Positions 1-6,642 of a stretch of 25,307 nucleotides of DNA are shown here, piece after piece (within the stretch, counting starts at the first letter, position 1; each line of letters begins with the position of its first letter). Both the position numbers and the translations under genes were made by a program. The DNA is from an uncultured Pseudomonas sp. (lineage in GTDB: Bacteria; Pseudomonadota; Gammaproteobacteria; Pseudomonadales; Pseudomonadaceae), in the NCBI RefSeq assembly GCF_946885885.1, contig NZ_CAMPHN010000055.1, positions 1 through 25,307 on the forward strand. Direction: 5' to 3'. The notes under the pieces were generated by a model. That model ran no database searches, was not told the origin of the DNA, and was given only the letters and a program-made list of their open reading frames with translations.

Positions 1-317
1 TCGGCACCATCGCCCTGTCCGGGATGATCATGCGTAACTCGGTGATCCTCATCGATCAGATCGAGCAGGACATCGCCGCCGGACTGGACAGCTGGCACGC
101 CACCATCGAGGCCACCGTGCGACGCTTCCGCCCCATCGTCCTGACCGCCCTGGCCGCGGTACTGGCGATGATCCCGCTGTCGCGCAGCGTGTTCTTCGGC
201 CCCATGGCCGTGGCCATTATGGGCGGCCTGATCGTCGCCACCGCGCTGACGCTGTTGTTCCTGCCGGCGCTGTACTCCGCCTGGTTCAGAATCAAGGAAC
301 CGCGCGAAGCCGTGTAA
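1..317 (+). CDS. RND efflux transporter, C-terminal end (partial)
   Basis: The gene is cut by the left edge; the reading frame is open from base 3 and ends at TAA 315-317. The visible ~105 residues match the end of AcrB/MexB-type inner-membrane RND pumps: a GMIMRNSVILID segment, an amphipathic linker, RRFRPIVLTALAAVLAMIPL, then a last membrane helix (GGLIVATALTLLFLPALYSAWF) and a short cytoplasmic tail. Such pumps use the proton gradient to expel drugs or metals with a periplasmic adaptor and an outer-membrane channel. Substrate class cannot be told from this piece. A strong terminator follows, so it is probably unrelated to the catabolic genes downstream. Confidence 0.9.
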   Translation, partial: GTIALSGMIMRNSVILIDQIEQDIAAGLDSWHATIEATVRRFRPIVLTALAAVLAMIPLSRSVFFGPMAVAIMGGLIVATALTLLFLPALYSAWFRIKEPREAV

Positions 318-337
318 GGCGGTGGTTGGTGAAACTG

Positions 338-370
338 AAAAAGCCCGGCTCGATTGACCCGGGCTTTTTC
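338..370 (+). terminator. Intrinsic terminator after the RND gene
   Basis: An 11-bp perfect stem pairs 338-348 (AAAAAGCCCGG) with 359-369 (CCGGGCTTTTT) across a 10-nt loop. The right arm itself ends in five T. It lies 20 bp after the RND stop codon. The A-run on the left arm means it could also act on the opposite strand. Confidence 0.9.
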
Positions 371-405
371 GTTGGGGACGTCCCAGTTATATGGTAAGGC
401 AACCC

Positions 406-437
406 GTAGATGGGTTGAGCGAAGCGATACCCATGCT
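406..437. repeat. Truncated GTAG...GGGTTGAGCGAAGCG repeat
   Basis: The stretch from GTAGATGGGTTGAGCGAAGC to ACCCATGC has the same order of blocks as the left half of the complete element at 7774-7845 (GTAGGTTGGGCTGAGC, then CGAAGCCCAACA). No matching right end is present, so it is probably a remnant of the same intergenic repeat family. Confidence 0.5.
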
Positions 438-501
438 GTGTGGTTTCGTTTGGCGCTGCCTCAATGATGCATGGGCCGAATCCTTTGGCGGGGCGGCAGC
501 G

Positions 502-575
502 CGTAGGGTGCGCCGCGCGCACCGACTTGGGCGATGCTTGGTGCGCACGGCCTAGGCGGCCCCGCGCACCCTACG
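502..575. repeat. Palindromic intergenic repeat, CGTAGGGTGCGC ends
   Basis: The left end 502-513 (CGTAGGGTGCGC) is the exact reverse complement of the right end 564-575 (GCGCACCCTACG). Inside, GCGCGCACC (514-523 area) and GGTGCGCAC (540-548) add further pairing. It belongs by its ends to the same family as the elements near 4649, 4873, 22794 and 25180. No coding content. Confidence 0.75.
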
Positions 576-790
576 GCGGGAGCCGAACTCGCTCGGCTGA
601 GCAGAACCTGGCTGTTGCGTCGCACAGGCCGCTTCTGCACCTCGCCTGAAGAGGCCGTCCTGGCCGCAGAAATCGGGCAATCACGCCCCTTCCGAGCCCG
701 ACCGCAGATCCTGCCAACAGGCTCCATATCGAGCAGGAATCTGCCTGAGTCATCCCCCAATAGAGCATTTCCGTAGGGCCGCGATTCATA

Positions 791-809
791 GACTTGTACT
801 CACCAAGTC
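791..809. promoter_or_regulatory. Inverted repeat GACTTG-N7-CAAGTC upstream of HAD gene 1
   Basis: Two perfect 6-bp arms, GACTTG (791-796) and CAAGTC (804-809), lie 24 bp before the HAD start and 11 bp before its GGAG ribosome site. The two-fold symmetry and ~13-bp centre spacing suit a dimeric regulator, and the Lrp-type protein encoded at 4120 is the obvious candidate. It could instead be a small hairpin in the 5' leader. Binding is inference. Confidence 0.35.
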
Positions 810-833
810 ATCCACACCCCGGAGATCGCTCAA

Positions 834-1547
834 ATGACCTTCAAACCGAAATACATCAGCTTCGACTGCTACGGCACACTCATTAACTTCGAGATGGGCC
901 CTACCGCGAAAAAACTCTTCGCAGATCGTGTTCCGAGCGAGCGGATGCAGGCTTTTCTAGACAGTTTTGGCTTCTACCGCCTCGATGAGGTACTGGGCGA
1001 GTGGAAACCGTTCTTCAACGTTGTTGAAAACTCCATTCAACGGGCATGCAAGGCACACGGCGTGGAATATCGTCCTGCCGATGCGCTGGCCCTGTACCAG
1101 GCCGTGCCGACCTGGCAGCCGCACCCGAACGTGGTCGAGACGCTGCAAGCCATCGCGCCGCATGTGCCGCTGGTGATCCTGTCGAACTCCATGGTCGATC
1201 TGATCCCGCACAGCGTCGCCCATCTCAAGGCGCCTTTCCACGCGGTCTACACCGCCGAGGAGGCCCGCGCCTACAAACCGCGCGCGCAGATGTTCGAATA
1301 TATGTTCGATCAGCTCGGCTGCGGCCCGGAACAGATGATGCACGTCTCGTCGAGCTATCGTTACGACCTCATGACCGCGAACGACCTGGGCTTCATGGCC
1401 AAGGCCTTCATCGACCGCGGTCACGAGCCTTCGTTCGTAGGTTTCGAGGGTTATGGCGTCAACCGCCTGACCGACATCCGCCAGTTGCCCGGTTTGCTCG
1501 GCCTCGATGGTCTGGTCCAGCCCGCCCTGATGAAACGGGAGGCGTGA
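834..1547 (+). CDS. HAD superfamily hydrolase, haloacid dehalogenase type II-like (copy 1)
   Basis: This 237-residue soluble hydrolase has the HAD motifs: nucleophile Asp11 in FDCYGTL, Ser/Asn of motif II in VILSNSM, Lys of motif III in AYKP, and motif IV in HVSSSYRYDLMTANDLGF. The first motif is DxYGT, as in L-2-haloacid dehalogenases, not the DxDGT of phosphatases. That points to hydrolysis at carbon (C-halogen or, as in azetidine-2-carboxylate hydrolase, C-N) through an aspartyl ester. GGAG at 821-824 supports the ATG at 834. Its stop TGA overlaps the kinase ATG (ATGA-type junction), so the two are translationally coupled. It resembles the HAD genes at 7008 and 11176 but is clearly diverged and has a C-terminal extension of about 15 residues. 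The true substrate is unknown. Confidence 0.85.
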   Translation: MTFKPKYISFDCYGTLINFEMGPTAKKLFADRVPSERMQAFLDSFGFYRLDEVLGEWKPFFNVVENSIQRACKAHGVEYRPADALALYQAVPTWQPHPNVVETLQAIAPHVPLVILSNSMVDLIPHSVAHLKAPFHAVYTAEEARAYKPRAQMFEYMFDQLGCGPEQMMHVSSSYRYDLMTANDLGFMAKAFIDRGHEPSFVGFEGYGVNRLTDIRQLPGLLGLDGLVQPALMKREA

Positions 1548-2623
1548 TGACAGGCAATCGTCCGATGGCGGCAGCGGCGTTGAGCACGGCGGCACCCAGC
1601 CTCGCCGCGGACGAGGTGCGGGCCCTGGTCCGCCGTCTCTACGGCATCGATGGCAGCGTTAAATCTCTACTGGGCGAGCGCGACCAGAACTGTTGCCTGG
1701 AGACGGCCGACGGCAGGCGTTACGTGGTCAAGATCAGCAATCCATCCGAGCCGCTTGCGGTGGTGGATTTTCAGATCGCCGCGCTTGAGCACATCGCCCG
1801 CGTCGCGCCCGGCCTGCCGGCGCCGCGGGTGGTGCGCACGCTCGGCGGGCAGACGCGCGACAGCGTAGCGCTGGCCGGCGGGGTAGAGACCTGCGTGCGC
1901 ATGCTGACCTATCTCGATGGCGTGCAGATTCGCGAGACCCCGCGTACCGCCGCGCAGCGACGGGCGATGGGCTCGTTTCTCGCCAAGCTGAACCTCGCGT
2001 TGCGCGATTTCAGCCACCCTTCGGCGACGCACGATCTGTTGTGGAACGTTTCCGCGGCGCACCGCTTGGCAGCCAAGCTCGATGCCATCGAGGACGGCCC
2101 ACGGCGCGCGCTGGCCGAGTCGTTCCTGGCACGCTTCAGCGAGCATGTGCTACCGCGTCTGCCCGCGCTGAGGTCGCAGGTCATCCACAACGATTACCAC
2201 CTCTACAACGTGCTGGTCGCACCGGAGGACCATGAGCGCATCGTGGGCATCATCGACTTCGGCGACATGCTGCATGCGCCGCTGGTGGGGGAGGTCGCCA
2301 CGGCGGCGGCCTTTCACATGGCCGGTAGCGCCGATCCGTTCGAGGGGCCGGCGCAGTTCGTCGGCGCCTATCACGCCAGGCTGCCGCTCAACGACATGGA
2401 GCAGGAGGTCGTTGCCGATCTCATGGCCACACGTCACCTGATCACCGTGTTGATTTCGGAATGGCGGGCCAGGCGCTACCCGGAGAACCGCGCCTACATC
2501 ATGCGTCACAACCCCGCCTCGTGGGCGGCGCTGGAGCTGATGGCCGAGCTTTCCCGCGAGCAGGCGCGCGATCTATTACTCACCGAAGTACGCAAAGGAC
2601 AAACCAATGAAGAGCACCACTGA
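1547..2623 (+). CDS. APH-fold small-molecule kinase (hydroxylysine kinase-like)
   Basis: The 358-residue protein belongs to the aminoglycoside phosphotransferase/choline kinase fold. The ATP-binding Lys is probably Lys62 in YVVKISN. The catalytic loop is IHNDYHLYN (His214, Asp216, Asn221), and the metal-binding Asp237 lies in IIDFGD. The frame is open far upstream, but ATG 1547 is chosen because it overlaps the HAD stop and everything before it is HAD sequence in another frame. It overlaps the following aminotransferase by 17 bp. In animals and many bacteria an APH-type kinase of this kind (hydroxylysine kinase) works with a class III PLP phospho-lyase, and that pair is reproduced here. It likely phosphorylates a hydroxyl of an amino alcohol or hydroxy amino acid. 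Homoserine or another alcohol remains possible. Confidence 0.8.
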   Translation: MTGNRPMAAAALSTAAPSLAADEVRALVRRLYGIDGSVKSLLGERDQNCCLETADGRRYVVKISNPSEPLAVVDFQIAALEHIARVAPGLPAPRVVRTLGGQTRDSVALAGGVETCVRMLTYLDGVQIRETPRTAAQRRAMGSFLAKLNLALRDFSHPSATHDLLWNVSAAHRLAAKLDAIEDGPRRALAESFLARFSEHVLPRLPALRSQVIHNDYHLYNVLVAPEDHERIVGIIDFGDMLHAPLVGEVATAAAFHMAGSADPFEGPAQFVGAYHARLPLNDMEQEVVADLMATRHLITVLISEWRARRYPENRAYIMRHNPASWAALELMAELSREQARDLLLTEVRKGQTNEEHH

Positions 2624-3941
2624 CCTCAACATGGTCAACGCCTACATCCCCGGACGCGCCGAGCTGAGCCCCGCCACCGCGGCGATGATCGAGCGGCGCG
2701 ACGCCTTGCTCGGCCCGGCCTATCGGCTGATGTACGAACATCCCCTGCATATCGTGCGCGGCGAGGGCGTGTGGCTGATCGATCCACAGGGGCGCCGTTA
2801 CCTCGACGTGTACAACAACGTGGCCTCGCTCGGCCATTGCCATCCGGCGGTGACCGAGGCGATCTGCCGCCAGGTGCAGACGCTGGCGACCAACACCCGC
2901 TATCTGCACGACACCATTCTCGAACTGGCCGAGCGCCTGCTCGCCACCGTGCCCGAGACCGAGCTCGCGCATCTGATGCTGACCTGCACGGGCAGCGAGG
3001 CAAATGACGTCGCCTATCGCATCGCCCAGGTGCATACCGGCGGCACGGGGGTGATCGTCACCGAGACCGCCTATCACGGCTTCACCGATGCGGTGTCGAA
3101 GTTCTCTCCCTCGCTCGGCGTGACGGTCGATCTCGGCGCCCACGTGCGTCTGGTGCCCGCGCCGCGTCTCTACCACGCCGAGGGTGCCGATCTCGGCGAA
3201 CGCTTCACCCGCGATGTCGAGGCGGCGATCGCCGATTTGCAGCGTCACGGCATCAAACCGGCAGCACTGATCGTCGATTCGCTGTTCACCAGCGACGGCA
3301 TCCTGCCTGAGCCGGCGGGCCTGCTGCAGGGCGCGGTCGAGGCGATCAAGCGGGCCGGCGGCATCTTCATCGCCGATGAGGTCCAGCCCGGCTTCGGCCG
3401 CACCGGCGAGCACATGTGGGGCTTCCAGCGTCATAGCGTGATCCCCGACATCGTCACCCTGGGCAAGCCGATGGGCAACGGACAACCCATCGCGGGGCTG
3501 CTGGCCACCGCCGAGGTGTTGGCCGAGTTCGGCAAGAACTCCCGGTACTTCAACACCTTCGCCGGCAATACCGTCTCCTGCGCGGCGGCGTTGGCGGTGC
3601 TCGACACCATCGAGAAGGAAGGCCTTCTGCAACATGCCGCCAAGGTCGGGAAGATCCTGCGCGACGGCATCGCGGCGCTGGCCGAGCGGCACGAGGCCAT
3701 CGGCGACGTGCGCGGCGCGGGCATGTTCGTCGGCGTGGAACTGGTCGCGGACCGTGCAACGCGAGCCCCCGACCGCGAGCTCACCACCCGGGTGGTCAAT
3801 CTGATGCGCGACAAGGGTGTGCTGCTCAGCGCCTGTGCGATGGGCCACAACGTGCTGAAGATTCGTCCGCCGCTGGTGCTGACAGCGGAGCAAGCCGGTA
3901 TGGTGATCGAGGTGCTCGACGAAGCACTGGCAGGCCGTTGA
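2607..3941 (+). CDS. Class III PLP enzyme: aminotransferase or phospho-lyase
   Basis: This 444-residue fold-type I class III enzyme shows GSEAND (129-134) for the PLP phosphate, the stacking Tyr156-His157-Gly, Asp257 in IFIADEVQPGFGRTG for the pyridine nitrogen, and Lys287 in TLGKPMGNGQP for the Schiff base. AAAGGA at 2594-2599 supports ATG 2607, which overlaps the kinase end by 17 bp. The family includes 4-aminobutyrate transaminases and the AGXT2L-type phospho-lyases, which remove phosphate and ammonia from phosphoethanolamine or 5-phosphohydroxylysine to leave an aldehyde. Coupling to an APH kinase favours phospho-lyase; an ordinary omega-transaminase is the alternative. The final codons (AGR-stop) come from the left arm of the palindromic element at 3931-4070, so the natural C-terminus may have been altered. 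Confidence 0.85.
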   Translation: MKSTTDLNMVNAYIPGRAELSPATAAMIERRDALLGPAYRLMYEHPLHIVRGEGVWLIDPQGRRYLDVYNNVASLGHCHPAVTEAICRQVQTLATNTRYLHDTILELAERLLATVPETELAHLMLTCTGSEANDVAYRIAQVHTGGTGVIVTETAYHGFTDAVSKFSPSLGVTVDLGAHVRLVPAPRLYHAEGADLGERFTRDVEAAIADLQRHGIKPAALIVDSLFTSDGILPEPAGLLQGAVEAIKRAGGIFIADEVQPGFGRTGEHMWGFQRHSVIPDIVTLGKPMGNGQPIAGLLATAEVLAEFGKNSRYFNTFAGNTVSCAAALAVLDTIEKEGLLQHAAKVGKILRDGIAALAERHEAIGDVRGAGMFVGVELVADRATRAPDRELTTRVVNLMRDKGVLLSACAMGHNVLKIRPPLVLTAEQAGMVIEVLDEALAGR

Positions 3942-4070
3942 AAAACTACCTGCGTTGGCAATACGGCGTTAAAAACAGGCTCGGAATGCTCATTTACAAC
4001 TCGTAAACTCCGCTTCCTCGCCTGTTTTTGCCTTGTCTTGCCTGCCTCGCCTACGTTTTTCAATGGCCTG
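3931..4070. repeat. 140-bp MITE-like palindromic element overlapping a stop codon
   Basis: The 16-bp ends 3931-3946 (CAGGCCGTTGAAAAAC) and 4055-4070 (GTTTTTCAATGGCCTG) are inverted repeats with one mismatch. A perfect inner inverted repeat, AAAAACAGGC (3971-3980) with GCCTGTTTTT (4020-4029), encloses a small TTTAC/GTAAA stem. It has no plausible protein. The left arm contains the aminotransferase stop (TGA 3939-3941). The inner stem followed by T-rich DNA may terminate transcription. It looks like the short non-autonomous repeats common in pseudomonads; no family name is claimed. Confidence 0.75.
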
Positions 4071-4119
4071 CGAAGCGCAATCTGCCAAGGCGCGCTAACA
4101 GGCCTCGAAGGAAATCGAC

Positions 4120-4623
4120 ATGCGACCTACGGCTCCCCTCGACCCGTTCGATATCAAGATCCTCGTGCATCTGCAGCGCGAGGGACGCTGTTCGAATGTC
4201 GACCTGTCGGCGGCCATCGCCCTCAGTGAGAGCCCCTGCTTGCTGCGCACCAAACGGCTGCAGGAGGCAGGAGTGATCCGCGGCTACCGCGCAGACGTCG
4301 CCCTGGAGAAGCTGGGCAGCCACGTCATGGTGTTTTCCGAGGTGACCCTCAGCAGCCATCGGCCTTGCGACTTCAGTAAATTCGAAGCCGGGGTCGCCAA
4401 GTATCAGGAGATCGTCGAGTGCTACAACGTCAGCGGCGGTTACGACTACCTGCTGAAGATCGTGGCACCCAGCATCACCTGGTTCCAGGCGCTGATGGAT
4501 CGGCTGCTGGAGGACGATATCGGCATCGAGAAATTTGCCAGTCGGATCGTCCTGCGTCAGCCGCTCGATCAACGCGGCTATCCGCTGAATACCATCGCAA
4601 GCGGTAGGCCGGACTGGGAGTGA
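4120..4623 (+). CDS. Lrp/AsnC family transcriptional regulator
   Basis: The 167-residue protein has an N-terminal AsnC-type helix-turn-helix (about 10-60: LDPFDIKILVHLQREGR, then LSESPCLLRTKRLQEAGVIRGY) and a C-terminal RAM ligand/oligomer domain (about 68-150) with the typical VECYNVSGGYDYLLKIV block. Length is standard. AAGGA at 4108-4112 supports ATG 4120. Such proteins bind DNA as dimers to octamers and sense amino acids, usually activating a linked catabolic gene. The flanking genes make the imported amino compound or a product the likely effector. Its promoter must lie inside or before the 3931-4070 element unless it is cotranscribed with the aminotransferase. Confidence 0.92.
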   Translation: MRPTAPLDPFDIKILVHLQREGRCSNVDLSAAIALSESPCLLRTKRLQEAGVIRGYRADVALEKLGSHVMVFSEVTLSSHRPCDFSKFEAGVAKYQEIVECYNVSGGYDYLLKIVAPSITWFQALMDRLLEDDIGIEKFASRIVLRQPLDQRGYPLNTIASGRPDWE

Positions 4624-4648
4624 GCGGGTAGGTGTCGCGTGCCGCTCC

Positions 4649-4830
4649 CGTAGGGTGGGTCGGGCCGCGCAGGTTAGCGGCGTCGAACTCCGGTTTGTCA
4701 GGCGCAGCTGAAGGTCGCGCGCCGCGTAACCCACCAGGCGATGGACGGCGTTGCGCCGATGGTGGGTTACGCCGCACCCGGCACGGCGAGTCGTTCGACG
4801 AACGCAACAGGCGGCTAACCCACCCTACGG
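4649..4830. repeat. Intergenic palindromic repeat, copy A
   Basis: It begins CGTAGGGTGGGT (from 4649/4650) and ends CTAACCCACCCTACGG (to 4830), giving inverted ends. Inside, GCGTAACCCACCAGGC and GGTGGGTTACGCCGC can pair as an inner hairpin. About 90 bp of the interior (near 4718-4806) is repeated almost exactly in copy B (near 4885-4974). Confidence 0.75.
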
Positions 4831-4872
4831 ATCTGTGGCTCGATGGCGGGGAGTGATGAAACGACACGCTCT

Positions 4873-4991
4873 CGTAGGGTGGGTCGCGCGCCGCGTAACC
4901 CACCAGGCAAGGGATGGCGTTGCGCCGATGGTGGGTTACGCCGCACCCGGCACGGCGAGTCGCTCGACGAACGCACCACACGGCTAACCCA
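4873..4991. repeat. Intergenic palindromic repeat, copy B, right end lost
   Basis: It starts CGTAGGGTGGGTCGCGCGCC and follows copy A closely through GGTGGGTTACGCCGCACC and CGGCACGGCGAGTCG. It ends CGGCTAACCCACGACGAAGC, so the final CCTACG of the right end is missing. It is a direct tandem neighbour of copy A, with 42 bp between them. Confidence 0.7.
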
Positions 4992-5077
4992 CGACGAAGC
5001 TGCGGGCTTAAGAGGGCGTTCGGCAGATTGCATAAATGGCGGCTCTAAAGACCGCAGCTACTGCTCAAATGGAGGCC

Positions 5078-5108
5078 AAGGTCGGCAGCAACTATTGGCC
5101 GATTTTTT
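5078..5108 (+). terminator. Possible terminator or attenuator upstream of ALDH
   Basis: AAGGTCGGC (5078-5086) can pair with GCCGATTTT (5098-5106), including two G-T pairs, around an 11-nt loop, with six T in a row at 5103-5108. It lies 61 bp before the ALDH start and ~455 bp after the Lrp stop. It could end read-through from the regulator or attenuate ALDH transcription. The stem is modest. Confidence 0.35.
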
Positions 5109-5123
5109 CTACGATGGAGGCCT

Positions 5124-5137
5124 GGCAACTCGTTGCC
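5124..5137. promoter_or_regulatory. Palindrome GGCAAC-TC-GTTGCC before ALDH
   Basis: A perfect 6-bp inverted repeat with a 2-bp centre lies 32 bp upstream of the ALDH start codon. The position suits an operator overlapping the promoter or start region. With a 2-nt loop it would be a poor RNA hairpin, which slightly favours a DNA site. The binder is unknown. Confidence 0.3.
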
Positions 5138-5169
5138 GAACTGGTGTTCGGCCCTTTCCGGAGTCTCTT

Positions 5170-6642
5170 ATGAACAGCTTCGACCCTAGCATCGTCAAGG
5201 TGCGTAGCGCCCATTTCATCGGTGGGCGATACCACAATGCCCCGCCGGCGCTGGAGGTGGTGCGACCCTCCGACGGCCGCTACTACGCACCACTGCCGAT
5301 CGCCGACGCGGCCTTGGTCGACGAGGCGGTGGAGAACGCCTGGCAGGCCTTTCGCCAGAGCGACTGGGCGACCCGTCCACCGCGCGAGCGCACCCGTGCC
5401 ATGCGCCGTTGGGCCGACTTGATCGAGGCGGATGCGGCGACCCTGGCGCCGCTCGAAGCGATCGGCTCGACCCGTCCGCATAAAGATGTGCTGGCCTGGG
5501 ACATTCCCTACGTGGCCGAGGTTCTGCGCTTCTTCGCCGAGCTCGCCGATAAGCACGGCGGCCAGGTGGCGGCGACCCAACATGACCGTCTGGGCATGCA
5601 GGTTGCCGAACCCTATGGGGTGGTCGGTGCCATCGCGCCGTGGAACTTTCCGCTGAGCATGGCCAACTGGAAGATCGCACCGGCCCTGGCGGCCGGTAAT
5701 GCGGTGGTGCTCAAGCCCTCGGAGCTGACCCCGTTCTCCATCCTGCGTTACGCCGAACTGGCGGTGCGCGCGGGGATTCCGGCGGGGATCTTCAATGTTG
5801 TGCAGGGCGATGGGCGGATCACTGGCGATGCCCTGTGCCGTCACCCGCGGATCAGCAAGGTTACCTTCACCGGTTCGACCGCCACCGGCGCGAGCATCAT
5901 GTCCACCTGTGCGCAGTTCGGGCCGAAGCCGGTGACCCTTGAACTCGGCGGCAAGAGCCCGCAACTGGTGTTCGCCGATATCCCGGATCTGCAGAAGACC
6001 GCCCGCAGCGTCGCCATGGGCATCACCGGCAATGCCGGTCAGGTCTGCGTGTCGGGTTCGCGGCTGATCATCGAACGCTCGATCCTCGAGCCTTTCGTGG
6101 AATGCCTGCAGGGTTACTTCCGCGAACTGCGCCCCGGCTATACCTGGTCGGCGGAGACCACGCTGTCGCCGATCATCTCGCGCCAGCAGGCCGAGCGGAT
6201 CGACGGCATTGTCCAGCGTTCGCGCCAGGCCGGTGCCGAAGTGCTGACCGGCGGCGGGATGATCGAAGGTCTCGGTGGCGCCTACTACCAGCCGACCCTG
6301 TTGAGCGAGCTGGATAACAACAACCCGGCGGTGCGCGAGGAGATCTTCGGCCCGGTGCTGACCATTCAGACCTTCGAGGATGAACAGCAGGCACTGCGCC
6401 TCGCCGAACACCCTACTTACGGTCTGGCCGCCGGTGTGCACACCGCCGACCTCAATCGTACGTTGCGCCTGGTCCGTGGCCTGGAAGCAGGCACGGTGTG
6501 GGTCAACCGCTACGGACGCAGCGACGATCACATCCTGCCGACGGGGGGCTACAAGCGCTCGGGAATCGGCAAGGATCTGGGCTACGAAGCTTTTGCGGCC
6601 AATCTGCGGCACAAGAGCGTGCTGATCGATATCGCCAGCTGA
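5170..6642 (+). CDS. NAD(P)-dependent aldehyde dehydrogenase
   Basis: The 490-residue protein is a full-length ALDH superfamily enzyme that oxidises an aldehyde or semialdehyde to the acid in the cytoplasm. Visible motifs are APWNF with Asn159, LKPSE with Lys182 (cofactor), FTGSTATG (233-240, Rossmann), ELGGKSP with the general base Glu258, and GQVCVSGSR with the catalytic Cys293. A late EEIFGPV motif is also present. ATG 5170 with CGGAG 7 bp before it is chosen over upstream in-frame starts, because the upstream part is repeat DNA. It stands alone between an intergenic repeat block and a terminator. Expected partners are the phospho-lyase (yielding an aldehyde) and the amine oxidoreductases. 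The precise substrate is unknown; aminoadipate or succinate semialdehyde-type compounds are reasonable candidates. Confidence 0.93.
   Translation: MNSFDPSIVKVRSAHFIGGRYHNAPPALEVVRPSDGRYYAPLPIADAALVDEAVENAWQAFRQSDWATRPPRERTRAMRRWADLIEADAATLAPLEAIGSTRPHKDVLAWDIPYVAEVLRFFAELADKHGGQVAATQHDRLGMQVAEPYGVVGAIAPWNFPLSMANWKIAPALAAGNAVVLKPSELTPFSILRYAELAVRAGIPAGIFNVVQGDGRITGDALCRHPRISKVTFTGSTATGASIMSTCAQFGPKPVTLELGGKSPQLVFADIPDLQKTARSVAMGITGNAGQVCVSGSRLIIERSILEPFVECLQGYFRELRPGYTWSAETTLSPIISRQQAERIDGIVQRSRQAGAEVLTGGGMIEGLGGAYYQPTLLSELDNNNPAVREEIFGPVLTIQTFEDEQQALRLAEHPTYGLAAGVHTADLNRTLRLVRGLEAGTVWVNRYGRSDDHILPTGGYKRSGIGKDLGYEAFAANLRHKSVLIDIAS

Larger units (their letters stand above)
318..833. other. Intergenic region before the first HAD gene
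   Basis: This 516-bp gap holds the RND terminator, a truncated repeat (406-437), a palindromic repeat (502-575) and a small inverted repeat just upstream of the HAD ribosome site (791-809). Short overlapping frames between 440 and 790 on both strands have no recognisable protein character and cross the repeat, so none is called. The promoter of the HAD-kinase-aminotransferase unit should lie between about 580 and 815, but no convincing -35/-10 pair could be chosen. Confidence 0.6.
4624..5169. other. Intergenic region, two tandem repeats and ALDH leader
   Basis: The first ~370 bp are two repeat elements (4649-4830 and 4873-4991). The remaining ~180 bp before the aldehyde dehydrogenase hold a possible attenuator hairpin (5078-5108), a GGCAAC-TC-GTTGCC palindrome (5124-5137) and the ribosome site CGGAG at 5159-5163. 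The ALDH frame runs open upstream to 4843, but that part encodes repeat sequence with no protein character. Confidence 0.6.

Noticed and set aside
440..789. Several short overlapping frames on both strands before the first HAD gene
   Set aside because: They cross a palindromic repeat, overlap one another, and have no ribosome site or protein character.
1046..1546. In-frame N-terminal extension of the kinase by 167 residues
   Set aside because: It is the HAD coding region read in another frame; the ATG overlapping the HAD stop gives the normal kinase length.
2580..3893. A 437-residue open frame on the minus strand opposite the aminotransferase
   Set aside because: It is the complement of a well-supported gene in high-GC DNA, is rich in His/Arg/Gln/Gly low-information sequence, and has no recognisable motif.
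4649..4991. Tandem repeats considered as a CRISPR array
   Set aside because: Only two units, each internally palindromic and long, with no regular short repeat and unique spacer pattern and no cas genes.
4843..5169. In-frame N-terminal extension of the ALDH by 109 residues
   Set aside because: The extension translates the repeat element; the ALDH fold starts at MNSFDP and CGGAG precedes ATG 5170.
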